A DNA stretch of 14,886 nt from an uncultured Selenomonadales bacterium (GTDB lineage Bacteria; Bacillota; Negativicutes; Selenomonadales; Selenomonadaceae). Both the position numbers and the translations under genes were made by a program. The notes below the pieces were generated by a model, which did not search any database, was not told where the DNA came from, and saw only the letters and a program-made list of their open reading frames with translations. The stretch lies in the NCBI GenBank assembly GCA_937877545.1, contig CALFJE010000071.1, positions 1-14,886 of the forward strand, written 5' to 3'. Below, piece after piece: positions 14,410-14,886 of the stretch; position 1 is the first letter of the stretch, and every line of letters begins with the position of its first letter.

Positions 14410-14418
14410 TCCGCGCAG
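14410..14418 (+). repeat. Intergenic copy of dispersed nonamer TCCGCGCAG
   Basis: GCTTCCGCGCAGATT sits in the noncoding gap between the terminator hairpin and the RTX-type stop codon. It is a non-coding member of the 11-copy set; function unknown. Confidence 0.5.
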
Positions 14419-14421
14419 ATT

Positions 14422-14886
14422 TTATTTATCGTCGCCGAAGGTCAACAAGAATTCGTCTTTGGTCAGCTTGGTCAAAGTATCTGTGGTGTCGAGCTTGCCG
14501 ACCGAATAATCCGAGGGGCTGTCCATAATCGAATCAAGTTGCGTGTCGCTAAGGTTATCCTCGTCGAACCAGTAGACATCGGCGGAGGCGGTAAAGGTGC
14601 GCGTGGTGCCGTTGATTATGACCTTCTTGCCGCCCGCGTTGTTAATCGTGAGCGTCTTGCTTGAATCGTTGCTGAAAGTGAGCGTGACGTTGTTGTTGCC
14701 GTCGACGGTCGCGCCGGTGATGTGGCTTAACCACTTCGCGCCCGTGCCGTTTAACTGAATCTTGTCGAAGTTCGCGGCGTAATCGGTTATCACGTCTTGC
14801 CCGCCCGTGTAAACGAAGGTATCTGCGCCGTAGCCGCCTTTGAGCGTATCGTTGCCCGTGGTGCCGACGATTGAGTCCGCCTTGGA
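14422..14886 (-). CDS. RTX-type calcium-binding protein, C-terminal part only
   Basis: The frame is open from the stop at 14422-14424 to the window edge, so only the last 154 residues are seen and the N-terminus lies outside. The first residues carry an RTX repeat pattern, GTTGNDTLKGGYGADTF (8-24), of the GGxGxDxLx nonapeptide type that binds calcium after secretion. A tail follows with VITDYAANFDKIQL and a beta-rich TLTF...KTLTINNAGGKKVIING stretch, ending in an acidic segment. Such tails usually carry a type I secretion signal and are exported uncleaved, which would fit a diderm cell. An internal GTG at 14793 is in frame, but RTX repeats continue upstream of it, so it is not the start. The effector or adhesin function of the missing part is unknown. 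Confidence 0.8.
   Translation of the reverse strand, partial: SKADSIVGTTGNDTLKGGYGADTFVYTGGQDVITDYAANFDKIQLNGTGAKWLSHITGATVDGNNNVTLTFSNDSSKTLTINNAGGKKVIINGTTRTFTASADVYWFDEDNLSDTQLDSIMDSPSDYSVGKLDTTDTLTKLTKDEFLLTFGDDK

Overview
The window looks like chromosome from an anaerobic Bacillota, most likely a diderm Negativicutes/Selenomonadales-type organism. The main reasons are a canonical CodY (restricted to Bacillota), strong AAGGAGG-type ribosome binding sites, a futalosine-pathway MqnA, and an RTX calcium-binding secreted protein of a kind usually exported across two membranes. By eye the DNA is moderately GC-rich with many CG dinucleotides. The family-level placement is inference; no rRNA or tRNA is present to confirm it.

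Left block (1-6020, all +): a 5'-truncated GT-A-type glycosyltransferase, a cobalamin-binding-type radical SAM protein, a TrkA potassium-uptake regulator, an EcoRI-family adenine methyltransferase without a visible restriction partner, a small S24/S26-peptidase-like protein and a DUF47/PhoU-like protein. They are tightly spaced (11-15 bp, one gap of 71 bp) and end at an intrinsic terminator, so much of the block is probably cotranscribed.

Middle block (6040-8460): a lactate/2-hydroxyacid dehydrogenase on the minus strand diverges from codY and a small unknown gene on the plus strand. Their 256-bp intergenic region is unusually rich. It holds a promoter for each side, a 12/15 match to the CodY box, a perfect inverted repeat over the dehydrogenase -10, and a telomere-like (CCCTAAT)n tandem array that runs into the codY Shine-Dalgarno site.

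Right block (8461-14886): gyrB (-) diverges from guaA-mqnA (+), with divergent -35 boxes that overlap. A YjiH-type membrane protein (-) is broken by a frameshift near its 3' end and overlaps the end of mqnA convergently. The window ends inside the C-terminal part of an RTX protein (-).

Two patterns cut across gene boundaries. The nonamer TCCGCGCAG occurs 11 times on both strands, in several reading frames and in two intergenic gaps, far more than base composition predicts; its density and lack of strand bias resemble a DNA-uptake-type or other genome-signature word. Separately, three terminators share the same hairpin core (CCCCTTCC-loop-GGAGGGG), each in the functional orientation after a different gene. 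These two patterns and the heptamer array before codY are the best leads. Otherwise the gene content is mostly housekeeping, and I see no CRISPR array, insertion sequence or phage module.
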